Assembly: GCA_017965425.1 (NCBI GenBank)
Contig: JAGCPY010000086.1
Span: forward strand, 23,031-87,030
From: Bacteroidaceae bacterium
GTDB taxonomy: Bacteria; Bacteroidota; Bacteroidia; Bacteroidales; Bacteroidaceae
DNA: 64,000 bases
Direction: 5' to 3'
Shown here one piece after another: positions 19,801 through 30,800 of this stretch (position 1 is its first letter; every line of letters begins with the position of its first letter). Made by a program: the position numbers and the translations under genes. The notes under the pieces are model-generated. The model saw only the letters and a list, made by a program, of their open reading frames with translations, was not told where the DNA came from and did not search any database.

Positions 19801-19858
19801 TGGCGTAAGCATTCGCCGCCAGGCCGACGGAACCATGCACAAGGTTATTGTGAAATAA
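16841..19858 (+). CDS. Secreted surface protein with type IX sorting tail
   Basis: 1005 residues. It has a signal peptide (MKKIFSLLALVLTCVGVNAQ) and a beta-rich module at about 28-130 (LNIAAFIDGACRASAYPERD). Ig-like/Big-type repeats follow to about 650, then a Trp-rich region (TGWQWRSNPYG, GWNWIGSPY) and a second copy of the module near 870-950 (YSIGAFVGEECRGEGFVSNG). The tail YDLSGRRINSQQRGVSIRRQ with a basic end (KVIVK) is a type A-like C-terminal sorting domain, so export by the neighbouring type IX system and surface anchoring are likely. First gene of the cluster divergent from the hybrid regulator; a large hairpin follows its stop. The ligand or function is unknown. Confidence 0.85.
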   Translation: MKKIFSLLALVLTCVGVNAQWWQGLEPDEYAYNDNTVVHAQLTTNLASTDLNIAAFIDGACRASAYPERDESGMPKMSESGKPVYIFNVRGNLNTTPSDEGKEIKFMLFDPNTGFEYELNQKLTFDGGTHGGNISNPTINFELTAPVGGWSLNLVEVEVGKRYNLANYLTVEPAGAQLPSNLWWKVFIDPDGAQDISPYVLHEDSVVTGVSPYDGLTLQLLSPGDPTGSMAAGLLAECIFNVVQYATGIELIEPTTITVKKDDFGAMSMAMQRGTAYKLNPENAVDTVEWEVEDATILQWSERGYYIPVKGGTTRIRPYFTDRNNNKVYPANDAWITVNVIVPVESIDIDLSLFNGKFLANMGDTHLYERLKRLVKITPQDADQTYTVEVETPGAVTLIGNTTLHAVQQGVSTVKVIAKGGDDVTGAPLSASVDIKVLSPLISAQIQQPTIYIPLIDGVAQNIDGYVRDNVIFDPSDGSNMGFCSFTQDGTNSITAEGAGIDMAGIMGTFTAVAAGTTTFTIELKWPDYDNWGVNGDELQYLTTPYTFKIVVTEQSTLMGFNVSVTPVAAGQTGTLTLIPQPVGATFEPESIVVKIYNGLEGVWANLITSTKKSAAADKIVYEFTSAIPGLIRVAATDVAGARYTINDGAYLEFEVGNPLHLSTGWQWRSNPYGAIKAADFEKVFTTAALDEIRTSNQLLYNDPSWGFYGTLTNSRGILQDQCYKIKMKAERDTVLFADQNLVNGTFSETDGSYSVVLKPGWNWIGSPYLFDHSLSAAIESNEGLLSGTVIIGKNSHVELNELGVWEPSGMILKAGEGYVIKNLSNADVTLNFRSELSMTPQNEGAQSGVKAFGLRDNVWEYDHSRFMNNMTMVATLEGIDHPEQYSIGAFVGEECRGEGFVSNGKAFITVHCDAGEYVTFKLYNPSTNEYSNIHEGLQAQTRVGSLKAPFRLHTGNGADGIQNLNGNSSNTESYDLSGRRINSQQRGVSIRRQADGTMHKVIVK

Positions 19859-19871
19859 AATCCTCTTTGGA

Positions 19872-19925
19872 GTAAGGCTTCTGGGGTGATGACGCTATCT
19901 GCCCCAGAAACCCCAGAAGCCTTAC
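19872..19925. terminator. 15-bp inverted repeat after the first cluster gene
   Basis: Positions 19872-19886 and 19911-19925 are perfect inverted copies (GTAAGGCTTCTGGGG) around 24 nt, beginning 13 nt after the stop at 19858. Only an A/T-rich tail follows, without a clean T-run. It could terminate part of the transcripts and so make the first gene more abundant than the rest. Confidence 0.55.
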
Positions 19926-19982
19926 TTATATTTATTATTTAATTAAGGAACGCGCACACGCGCGATAACGACATCCTGAAAC

Positions 19983-21788
19983 ATGAGCAGTCACCCTTTC
20001 AGAAAATATCTGATGGTTATTCTGACGCTGGCCGCAATGTCTGTTGACGTGGCGGCACAGTCGTTGTCTCTCAACACCATCTCCACCATCGCCAAGAGCG
20101 ACCCCCTCGTTATCACGGGTGCCGTTGGAACACAGAACACTTACCGCTATTCCTCAGTGGGTACTGGCTATGCGTCGCCCATGAGCAACAGCATCTATGC
20201 CAACCTGAACATTAGCGTCTATGGCATCTCCATGCCGTTCGCGCTTTACTTCACCAATGATGGGTTGGATTGGAACTATCCCCATCTGACCTTCCACCTG
20301 ACCCCCGCCTACAAGAACTGGCGTGGTCACTTCGGCCAAAGTACAATGGCCTTCAGTTCCTACGTCATGAACACATCCTTCAATGGCGTTGGACTGGAAT
20401 ATAATTCCGAAAGGATTCGTGCAGGTGCCTTCTATGGTGTCCTGCGTAGTGCCGTCAACGACGATCCCACCGATCCCTTTGCCCGTATGCCGCAGTACAA
20501 GCGGGTGGGCTGGGGCTTCAAGGCCGGCTACGGCACAGGTCGCAACTACATCGACGTCTACTTCCTCCGCGCATACGACCGTCCGAGTTCGATTGACGAT
20601 ACTTGGCGACGCTATATTTCCCCCCAGGAGAACATTGCCATCGGCGTGAAAGGTGCCTTGGCTCCCACCAAGTGGCTGTCTTTCACAGGTAATGTGGCTA
20701 CCTCTCTCTTCTCCACCGATACCGATGCCCCCAAGCTCGACACTCTTGCCACCCCGGCGGCCAGTCGCTTCAGCAATGGCATCATGGACATCCGCTATTC
20801 GTCCATGGCCCGCTTTGCCGGTGATGTCAACGTCAACCTGACCTTCCCAGGCATATCCGGCTCCATCACCTACCGCATCGTACAGCCCGACTATACTTCA
20901 CTCGGCACCTACTACATGGCCAACAACTACCACTCTTTGGGTGTGTCGTTGAATACCATGCTCTTCCGCAAAATCTCCCTAGCAGGTAACTTCTCAGGAC
21001 AGTCGGACAACCTCACTGACCAGCAGATGTATACCACCAAAGGCTTCATCTATTCCGCGATGGCCTCTACCCGCATTGGCAACCACTTCAATATCTCTGC
21101 CGGATACAACGGCTACACGCAGGTGCAGAGCGATGGCACGGCTCGCGTCAACGATACCATCAAGGTACATCGTCGCACCTCCAGCTTCACCTGTACACCT
21201 TCCTACATGACCGACAACGAGACGCTGGCACACATGGCATCCATCTCCTTCAACTACACTTCCAATAAAGACCTGAACAAGTTTGCCATTGGTGAAAGTG
21301 ACGTGAAGACTACCGCCATCGGTGCCAACTATACCATGAGCGTCAAGCCTTGGAACACCGACTTCGGCATCACATTGAGCAATCAGCAGTCTTTAGGTTA
21401 CAAGACAAAATACGTCAGCCGCATCGCAACCTTCAACACCGGACACACCTTCTTCGAGGCAAACCCGTTGAATGTATCCGGCTCCATTTCCATGATATAC
21501 AACGAGGTGGAACGACAGAGCAAGAGCCTGAATATCGGTGGCGACATCAGTGCCTCCTATACCTTGAAGCAATACCACGTCTTCACGACCTCCGCCTCCT
21601 TCTATAAATACGGCGACGTGAATCCTACGAAGTTGCGCAGCAACCTCGACCGCACCGACATTACCGTCAGTTTGAACTATGCCTACACCTTCAGCCTCTT
21701 TGCCATCAAGCGCAAGGACGATGCAAGCATCTACCAGAAGAAATGGCTCAAGAAAGCAACAGAAATCTCTGAAGGTTTCTCGGAGTGA
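19983..21788 (+). CDS. Outer-membrane beta-barrel protein of the surface cluster
   Basis: 601 residues with an N-terminal signal (KYLMVILTLAAMSVDVAAQ). The rest is almost entirely alternating amphipathic strands rich in Tyr, Phe, Ser and Asn (for example YANLNISVYGISMPFALYF, HFNISAGYNGYTQ, DITVSLNYAYTFSL). That pattern indicates a large outer-membrane barrel. No plug domain or TonB box is seen, so it is not a SusC-type transporter. I do not recognise the specific family. It lies between the sorting-tail protein and the giant repeat protein (43 bp before the latter) and could anchor or pass one of them. Confidence 0.75.
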   Translation: MSSHPFRKYLMVILTLAAMSVDVAAQSLSLNTISTIAKSDPLVITGAVGTQNTYRYSSVGTGYASPMSNSIYANLNISVYGISMPFALYFTNDGLDWNYPHLTFHLTPAYKNWRGHFGQSTMAFSSYVMNTSFNGVGLEYNSERIRAGAFYGVLRSAVNDDPTDPFARMPQYKRVGWGFKAGYGTGRNYIDVYFLRAYDRPSSIDDTWRRYISPQENIAIGVKGALAPTKWLSFTGNVATSLFSTDTDAPKLDTLATPAASRFSNGIMDIRYSSMARFAGDVNVNLTFPGISGSITYRIVQPDYTSLGTYYMANNYHSLGVSLNTMLFRKISLAGNFSGQSDNLTDQQMYTTKGFIYSAMASTRIGNHFNISAGYNGYTQVQSDGTARVNDTIKVHRRTSSFTCTPSYMTDNETLAHMASISFNYTSNKDLNKFAIGESDVKTTAIGANYTMSVKPWNTDFGITLSNQQSLGYKTKYVSRIATFNTGHTFFEANPLNVSGSISMIYNEVERQSKSLNIGGDISASYTLKQYHVFTTSASFYKYGDVNPTKLRSNLDRTDITVSLNYAYTFSLFAIKRKDDASIYQKKWLKKATEISEGFSE

Positions 21789-21831
21789 GCAGATAATAAA
21801 TGAATAATGAATCAAAGATATATATAAGGTT

Positions 21832-24800
21832 ATGATTACCGAAAAAGCCTATAAGTCCTATCAGACCCATGAGTCCCATACGGCTCATAAGTCCCATAGC
21901 ACCTTCCTGTTATTTCTCCTTTTCTCATTATTTAGTTTCTTTTCTGCTCCGCTCCGCGCTCAGGATGTGACGGTGACGGTCACCCCGACCCAACCCATCC
22001 TGCCGCCGCAAGTGATGCTCTACATCACGGAGCCAGCCAACTATTTTAATATCTCCCTGACCAACACGGGTAAGGACATTGCCAATGTCTATCTGGTCAT
22101 GCAGGTGGAGCAGGTCAACCCCAGCAGCGGACTCAGCATCACCACACCTGCCAACCGTCAGCCCAAGATGCCTATCGTGGTGCCAGCCAATGGTTCCCGC
22201 ATCCTCGCTCCCGCTGAGGTACGTGGCCTCTTCAACCATATCCCGCTCAATGAAATCAAGGCACCGAACGACCTCTTTGACAACTATACCAATGGTTCTT
22301 TCGGTCTTTTACCTGAGGGACAATATGAACTTCACTTCACGGCCTACCGTTGGGATCCTACCCTGCCTGATCCTGTGGTAGCCAGTTCTCCTACAGGTGG
22401 TTTGGCCGTGTTCAATGTCTGTTATAAAGCACAGGCTCCTGAGTTCCTGACTCCTGCCGTTATCAGTCAGGATTTGATGGCCGTGGCCGAAATCGACCCC
22501 TTGGCACCTCAGTTCACTTGGAAAGCACCTGTTGTGGCCTGCAATCCCACGGTCTTGCAGTACACCTACTCCCTCCGCATTGTGGAGGTGTTGCCGAATC
22601 AGTTGCCGGACAACTCAATGGATCACAACCCTGTGGTTTATCAGGCGTCCAACCTTTCGACACCGATGTGCATGATACCCCAGACCGTCATCAAGCAGAT
22701 GAAGGAAGGAACAACTTATGCTGCACAGGTGACTGCCGTCTCGGCCAATGTCAACAAGCAGATGCTCAACTACGTCAGTATCGAGAACGACGGAAAGAGC
22801 ACCTATAAGCTCTTCCGCCTCAAAGCCTCTGAAAAGCCGAAGGTCGTTCCCAATATCGATCAGGAACGTAAAAATGACGATGTTGATGAAGAGCTAAAAA
22901 AGAAAGAAGAGGAAGACAAGAATAAGGAAGATGAAGAAGGCTTCATCCGTTTCGGTAAATCCGAAGGTGTGGGTACAGAAGACAAGGACTCTCTCTTCAC
23001 CTACCGTAATCCAGTCCTGCTGGCACCTTCCTTCGTTGAAGGTGGCGTGCGGCAAGTCTTCACCAACGACCCGATTGAGGTCAAATGGGATCCCGTTTGG
23101 CATATCGGCGGTGCGGGTAAGAATCCCGACGATAACAAGTTTGAGTATGAAGTACGCCTCTATAAGGGCGACGAGGAAGCCGACCGCGAGGAAACGATGA
23201 AGACCGAACCCATTTGGAAACTTCGTACCAAGGAGCTCACCACTACCATCGAATGGGAGGATATTGAGAAAAAAACCAAAGTCGGCGACTATCTCCTGCT
23301 CGAAGTCAAGCCCATCATCACCAAGGGTAAGAGCATCGCCTTCACAGAGGACGACAACATCAATGACTTTGGCCTCAACGAGCGATTGAGCAGGAAGTAC
23401 TTCCAGTGCGAGGCCAGAGTGGAAATCAATGACAAGAACCCGACATCCAAGTCTGCACAGGATTTGAAGGGCAAGGTGGTAGCCATCGGCGAATACTTCC
23501 TCACCATCGACGACATCAAGGGTTCCGGTGATATGGGTTTCTCGGGCTCCGGTCGTGTGGAATGGAAGCCTTTCGGTGCCAGCATCATGGTCTGCGTGAC
23601 CTTTGATAATCTGAAAATCAATAAGTCCGACATCGTTTATGAAGGCATCTGCGTGAGTGCCAAGGCACCTGAGATGTTGAGTAGTATGGCGGTCGTTGAC
23701 AAACTCTTTAGTGACTGGGGTATTGACAACCTGATAGGAGAATCCGGCCTGCCTTATGCCGACAAGTTACAGACCGAGGCCACTGGCAAGATCAAGAGCA
23801 TTGCTGAGAAAGCCAACATCGGCGACTACTATGCAAAGATTCAGAAAGGCAAGGATCTCTTCAAGCTTCTCACCTCTGGCAAGATGGACAAGCTTTATAT
23901 GCCTGTCAAGTTCCCGACGGAAGTTCTGCCCAGCAAGTTCGATGCGGTAGACCTTCAGATTGTGGAAATGAAGTTTGCTGCCACCTATGCTACCATGAAC
24001 ATCATGGGCGAGGCCATCATGCCCGAATGTGATGTCTTGAAGAGCAAAGTGCTCCTTTTTGGCGCGCCGCGCATCTGTATCTCCCCCAACAAGTTCTTAC
24101 CAGACGATGGACAAATCGCCCTGTTAGGTGACTTCACCCTGACGCCCTCCGATATGGAGATAACTTTCAAGGCACCGAAGGATCCCATCACCCCCAAGGA
24201 CGGTTGTTATATTTCATGGAATTCAACCGAGAAAGGTTCCAAGCTGGAGCTCCTCGGCATTGATGCCGACATGAAAGTCGAAGGAATGTACAAGGAGGTC
24301 AACGGTAAGCTCACCAACGATCTTGCCGTCATGAACCTCCGTGCATCCGTCGGCAGTTGGGACGATCTCCTTGTGGATAACATTTCGGTTGAGGACTTCC
24401 AACTCAAGGATCTTCCTGGATGGACTTTCCAGGCACAGGATGTGGTTTATGACCACTCTGACTACCGCAACTCCGACAAGATGGGCGAGTTCCCTAGCGG
24501 TTACGACAAGAAGGAAAGCGAATGTGATAAAGATATCAATAAATGGCATGGTTTGCACATCGGCAAGGTGGGCGTGGCCTTCCCCAAGTCTCTGGAATTA
24601 GGCGATATCGATGAAGAACACAAGGACAAACGCCTCTGGGTCGGTGCCAAGGAGATGTTCATCGACAAGTCCGGCGTCACCGTCATCATAGGTGCCAATA
24701 ATGTCTTCGAAGCCAAAGAAGGTACCCTCGGAGGTTGGGGCATCAGCCTCGATGAGGCCCACGTCCAGATTATCCAGAACGACTTCGACAACTGCGGCTT

Positions 24801-27800
24801 CACGGGACAGATCAACGTGCCCATCCTTAAGCGGCAGAAAGGAAGCGAACATGAGGGTGAGTTCGGTAATGTGAAATACACCTGCCAGATACGCGACCTC
24901 AGTAATCCTAAAAACGAGAAAGGCAAGAAAAACACCAAGGACAAACCTACCCGTTTATCGTATATCTTCCTTACCGAGCAGGTCGAACCCCTTGACTTCA
25001 GCTTCCTCGTGGCTCAGGCCGAACTGGATCCTGTTCAGACTTACTTCCTCGTCGATGCCTACGACGATGACAAGAAACCCGGCGAGATCAAGACACAGAT
25101 TGAACTGTGCCTCGGCGGTGATATCGGCATCGGCTTGATCGACAATGCCAACGCATGGCTGAAAGAGAAGACCGAATCCCTGCCTTTGCAGCTGAAGATT
25201 CCAGAACTCCACTTCACGAAGATGCGATTCTCCAACGTGTCAGAGTCTGATGACTGGGTCATCAACGACAAACGCGTGGAAGATAAGCGCAAGGCACGCG
25301 ATGAAAAGGCTCAGGCCATCCACGATGCGGCTCTGAAGATACTGGTCGAGGGCAAGGAATTCAATGTGGGTACCACGCAGGAGCCTTTCTACATCGACCT
25401 CGGCGAATGGTCATTCTCCTCTGCTCCGAAACACCTCGGTCCCTTCTCCTTCAACCTCACTGAGTTCAAGCCAAACTTTGAATCCAAGAACAAGAAAGTC
25501 ACCTTGGAGGTCGGTGGCTCCATAGGGCTGTGCGAAGTGCTCGACGTGGGGGCTAAGGTCCTCATCAGCGCCAAAGTGGACATCCCGGACATCAAGAAAC
25601 CGAAGACATGGTCCATCAGCGACGGCGACGTGGAGTTCAAGAAGTTGGAACTTGACCTTGACTGGACGGCCCTTCACTTCCATGGTGAACTCGAGGCTAC
25701 CACAGAACCTGACAAGGGTTATTCTGGTGCGCTCGACATCGAGATCGTCGGTTTCTTCAAACTCGACTGCAAGGGCGGTTACTACGAACACAAGAAGGAC
25801 GAGAAGGATAACAACGACCGCGACTTTGCCTGGGGTTACTTCATGGCCAGCATCGAGAGCGGTGCGGGCATCCACGTCGATCCCGTGGTCATCAACCGCA
25901 TTTCCGGTGGTTTCTTCTTCAACTGCCGGCCCACTAAAGGCAAGAACAAGTTCGATGGTGATCCCAAGGCCGCTTATGGCAATATCGGTGTGGCTTTCGG
26001 ACTCGGGCTCAGCACCACGGCAGGCGAACAAGCTCTCAAGGCCGACCTCGATATGCTTGTCGTTTACGACAGCTATAACAAATGCCTCTCCACCTTCATG
26101 CTAAATGGTAAGGTAGAGGCTGTCGGTGGCATGATTAAGGCGGAATGCTCACTGATCTACGAAAATGAGAAGAATACTGCCCACGAAACTGTCAACCGCT
26201 ATCTCTGTCTGAACCTCACCGTGGAGGCGGGTATGGATTCCAATGCACTTCTTGATAAGGTCAAGGGCATGAATGCTTCTTTGGAAAAGCTGCAAGGCAA
26301 GCTCGATGAGTTCCAAGGTGAGATTGACGGTGTCTACCAGAGGGTGAAGAACGCCTCGTCGGGCATGGGAGCCCTGTCGGGCGACTATGAAAACCCGAAC
26401 AGCGACGGCACGGAAGTCAAAGAAAAGAACAAGGAACAGTCAAAAGAGTTTGAAGCCTCGGCTGGAAGCGTCAAGGTTTCGCTGGAATTCAAAGTCACCT
26501 GGGTCAAGGACAAAGTAGCGTACAAAACGCCTAAGTGGCATCTCTACCTCGGAGAACCTGACAAGGCTCATCGCTGTACCTTCACCTACCTGAAGTTCAA
26601 GAGTCCCATCTGCTCCGTGGACATCGGTGCCGATGGTTACCTCTGCCTCGGCAATGAACTGCCCAACGGCGGTGCCCTACCTGATATTCCTGACAAGATT
26701 ACCAAGTTCCTCGCAGGCGAGAAGAGCTCTACCACCGACATGGGTGCCGACTTGGGCAAGGCACAGCGCAGCCGCAAGGCTGCCGCCAAGGCCCTCCTCG
26801 ATCCCAACAGCCTCAATGGCGGTGTCATGGTGGGCGCCAGCGCGTGGGGTTCCATCAATATTGACCTCGGCCTGCTCTATGGTTCTCTGGAAGCTATTGC
26901 CGGCTTCGATGCCGCTTTGGTCAACTATGGCGACATGGCCTACTGTATGAACAGCGGCAAGGCGATGGGTTACAAGGGTTGGTATGCGATGGGTCAGCTC
27001 TATGCTTACTTGGCAGCCGAACTCGGCGTACACATACACATCGGCAACTTCATCAACGAGAAGATCAGCATCCTCGATGCCGGTATCGGCGGTGTTCTGG
27101 AGATGGGTCTTCCGAATCCCACTTGGATGGAAGGTTCTGCCCGCATCAAGATCAGCTTGCTCGGCGGTCTCTGCAAAATCAATAAGAAGTTCGACTTCTC
27201 GGCAGGTGACCACTGCGTACCGTTCAAGGGCAATGCCCTCGACGGCTTCGAGATGTTCCAAAGCGTCAGCCACGGTTCCGACAGCCTCTATCAGGCACTC
27301 CTGGATCCCACCTTCGCCATCTCTGTCGACGATGCCAAGCACATGACCTTCACCACCCAGTCCTCCATCGGCAGCCACTATCGCCTCCTTGATCCTTCTT
27401 GGGAGGCTGAACTGGCAGATAAGGACGAGACCACCGAAGAGGACATCGAGAAGGCGATGGCTCTCAACGCCAGCCGCACCTACGTCTTCGACATGGATCA
27501 GGACCTGAACTACTATGGCATGAAGAAAGGTGTCCGCCTCTTCGACCTTGGCACCGCAGCAACCGACCTCATCAAGAATGGCAAGGGCACGAAAGACGAG
27601 TTGGACAAGGCCATGAGAACCAATACTTATTGGACTACTGCACAAAATGCCCAAGATGATAAACCGCTCTTTAAGAATCTGAGCGATTATGTGAGCAACA
27701 TTATGTATGAGCGGAGCGGTACCGTTGCGGAAACGAGTATGATCATGAGTTCCCCGGAACTCAATTCTTCCGTAACAGACTACCTTGCGGACACATGGCA

Positions 27801-30800
27801 ATCGCGCATTGATGAGGTGATTACCACCGGTACATTGACCGTCAAGGATGGCAAAAAGAACGTCCAGCTAACGGCGCTGGAGTACAACCCCACGGAGGTG
27901 AATTGTAGCTTCCGTGAGCAAAAGGGTACTACCTTCCACCTGACGGGCATGAACCTCAAGCCTGGACATAGCTATGTCCTGTTCCTCATGGCCGATGCCT
28001 ACGAGATTGACAATGGTCGTCGCGTCTGGTGTGAGTACATCAAGGATGGCAAGCCGAAACGCATCCACTGGCGGCAGACCAAGGCTTGGTTCTTCCGCGT
28101 CAAGAGCAATACTGAGGATAAAATTATCACCGACTCCCTGCGCGACCTCGAACCCTATATCGCTCTGGCATATCCATCCTATAATGGTACCCGTGTGCTC
28201 GATAATCATGGCGAAGGTGACGTGAGAGCCTACTTCGATGACATCATGAAGCCCACCATCGCCCTCAACCGCGACATCCGGACTTCGCTGCCTGCCAACA
28301 AGATGAAGTGGGTGCTCGAAGGCTATACTGCCGCTGGCGACACCCTGAAGCCCCAGACCCGTAATGCCGTTTACCAACAAAATGGCAACTGCATCAACCT
28401 CGAGCCTTCATCGCCCTTCAAGCCTTTCGATGAATTCACCGCTGCCGCAAAAGGCAAATCGAATTACGACTTCAGTCAAGAGAAGTACCGCCTGAAGCTG
28501 CTCTACACCTACCGGCACAAAGAACTGGTTACCGGTCAAAGGGCCAAGTTCATGAAAGACCCATATTATGACCGGGGCGACAGCACTGTTGCACTCGTCG
28601 ATATGCCCATCATCACCCTGCCTCACGACGTGACGCTCAATCGTGGCACCTTCACCGACTCTTGGAAGGTGGTGACCCAGAAAGAAAATACGGAATTGCT
28701 GGCTTACACCAAGCCCTTCGTCGGAGCCACGATGGACAGCATTCCCAACATCCTTTATGAGAGTGATTACACTTCGAAAGGGCTGACCGATGAGGACTTC
28801 GTCTTCAAGAACACAAAGTTCGAAAGTGCCAACTTGCCCTACCGACTCATCGACCCGTACATGTACTTCGCCTACCTCGGCAAGTGGGTATTCATCGGCG
28901 ACCGCGAGATCGGCACATACGCCTTCGACAATACGCCTGTGAAGTTCGGCTCCGAGAGCCTCATCTACAACTACAACGGCACCGTCGTCAACAGCGAATT
29001 CCTGAAGGTCGACAAGAAGAAGGGCGAGAAGAACAAGACGCTCTTAGAACTGCGTGATCAGATGTATTCCGTCTGGAACACCTGGAACTACAACGACGGC
29101 AACCATCCCAAGTATCCGTTGCCTTCCGTTGGCAGTACCATCGGTGGCGTCACTGCCAACAACCAGGATGGCAAGACCAGCACTGTGACACCGATCGACA
29201 TCAACCATGTCTACACGGTGAAACTCGACTACTCCTACGTCTTTGAAGACTTGGTGAAAGACTATGTGGCGGTCTATAATGTGGCCGATCAGTTAAGCAC
29301 TAAGCTGAGGTCAGCCTCCCGCGACGTCCTGAATAAGTTCTATAACAGAATGAACATTGAAAAGGGTTCGTGCAACAGCAAGCTCTTCAACACCAACTTC
29401 AACTATGATTTGAAGCAGTGGAACAATCTCCACCGTGGCCAGTATATTGAGATTGAGGATCGTGGCTACAACGTCCGCGTGCCTTACTACCAGTTGCCGC
29501 TCATCTTCGGTGGATGCTTCGGCAGCGACAACGATGTGGCCGTCTATGGTGCACCCACCAGCAACCCACAGACGTTGGATAAGAGCTACCGTACCCTTGG
29601 TGCCTCCATCGGCGAGGACGACCTCTCCTCCGGCGACGGCGATCCCGAATATGCTCGCCTCAGCAAGCGGTGGGACACCCAGGCTTCCAACCTCCTCTTC
29701 TTCCGCCTCTGCGGTGCCACGAAAGGCGACAAGATTTATGGCTACGACAACTACCTCTTCAGCGTCTATAAAGAACTCTACGACAACAACTATCCCAGCA
29801 GCTACCATGTCAACTGGGATGACTTCCAGCGCAACAAGGCTCTGGAGCAGGTGACGCGCTTCAAGGCACGCATCTACCGTGTCGACGGCTATGATATTGA
29901 CAAGGGTCTCTACGTGGTCACCGACAAGAACAAGGGACGCGGTGGCGGCCCGTGGGAAGAGTCTGTGAACATCGGCATGGAAACCAGTTACATCAAAAAC
30001 CTTGCTGATATGTACAAGTCTGTGGAGGAGCAGGATGCTTACCGCGAGACCCACTACGACAAGCAGATACCGCAGGTGCTTTGGTGCAATGACACCAAGA
30101 CCCTCATCTTCCTGTGTACTTCACAGATATGGAAAGCAGGTGACAAGTATCCGTCTGGCGGAAAGGACATGAAGGGAACCGTCACCTGGGTATACACCGA
30201 AGATCGGGTGAAGGACAAGAACTGGCGCAATTACACCATCATGCAGAATTGCACCAACGTCTATGTCAACCAATCGTTCGGCTTGCGCACCTACGAAGGC
30301 ACGGATGACCTGAAAGGTTTCTTCGAGGACTTCAAAAAGCTGACCACGGTCAAGAATGTGGGTGTCCTCACCTCTGCCTCCACCAAGGACATGTCTTATA
30401 TGTTCAAGGGCTGCGAGAAACTGACCGACGTTGATTTCGACAACAAATACTATACCACTTGGACAAAGAGCGTTACCTCCATGTCCCACATGTTCGATGG
30501 CTGCAAGAGTCTCAAGAAGCTCGATCTGACTCAGTTCAACACCTCCAAGGTCAGGGGCATGACGTCGATGTTCGAAGGCTGTGAGTCGCTGACCTCTGTA
30601 GACCTCAGCTCGTTCACAGGCGAGTCGCTTATGGGTACCAGCTACATGTTCTATGGCTGTAAGAATCTCAGCTCCATTGACATCAGTACGATAGGCGGCG
30701 TCGAATTGACCAGCAGTGTGTCCCGCATGTTTGAAGGCTGTACTGCCCTGCGCACCCTGCACATGGATATCCTCGACCCACGTCAGATGACCGAATGGGA

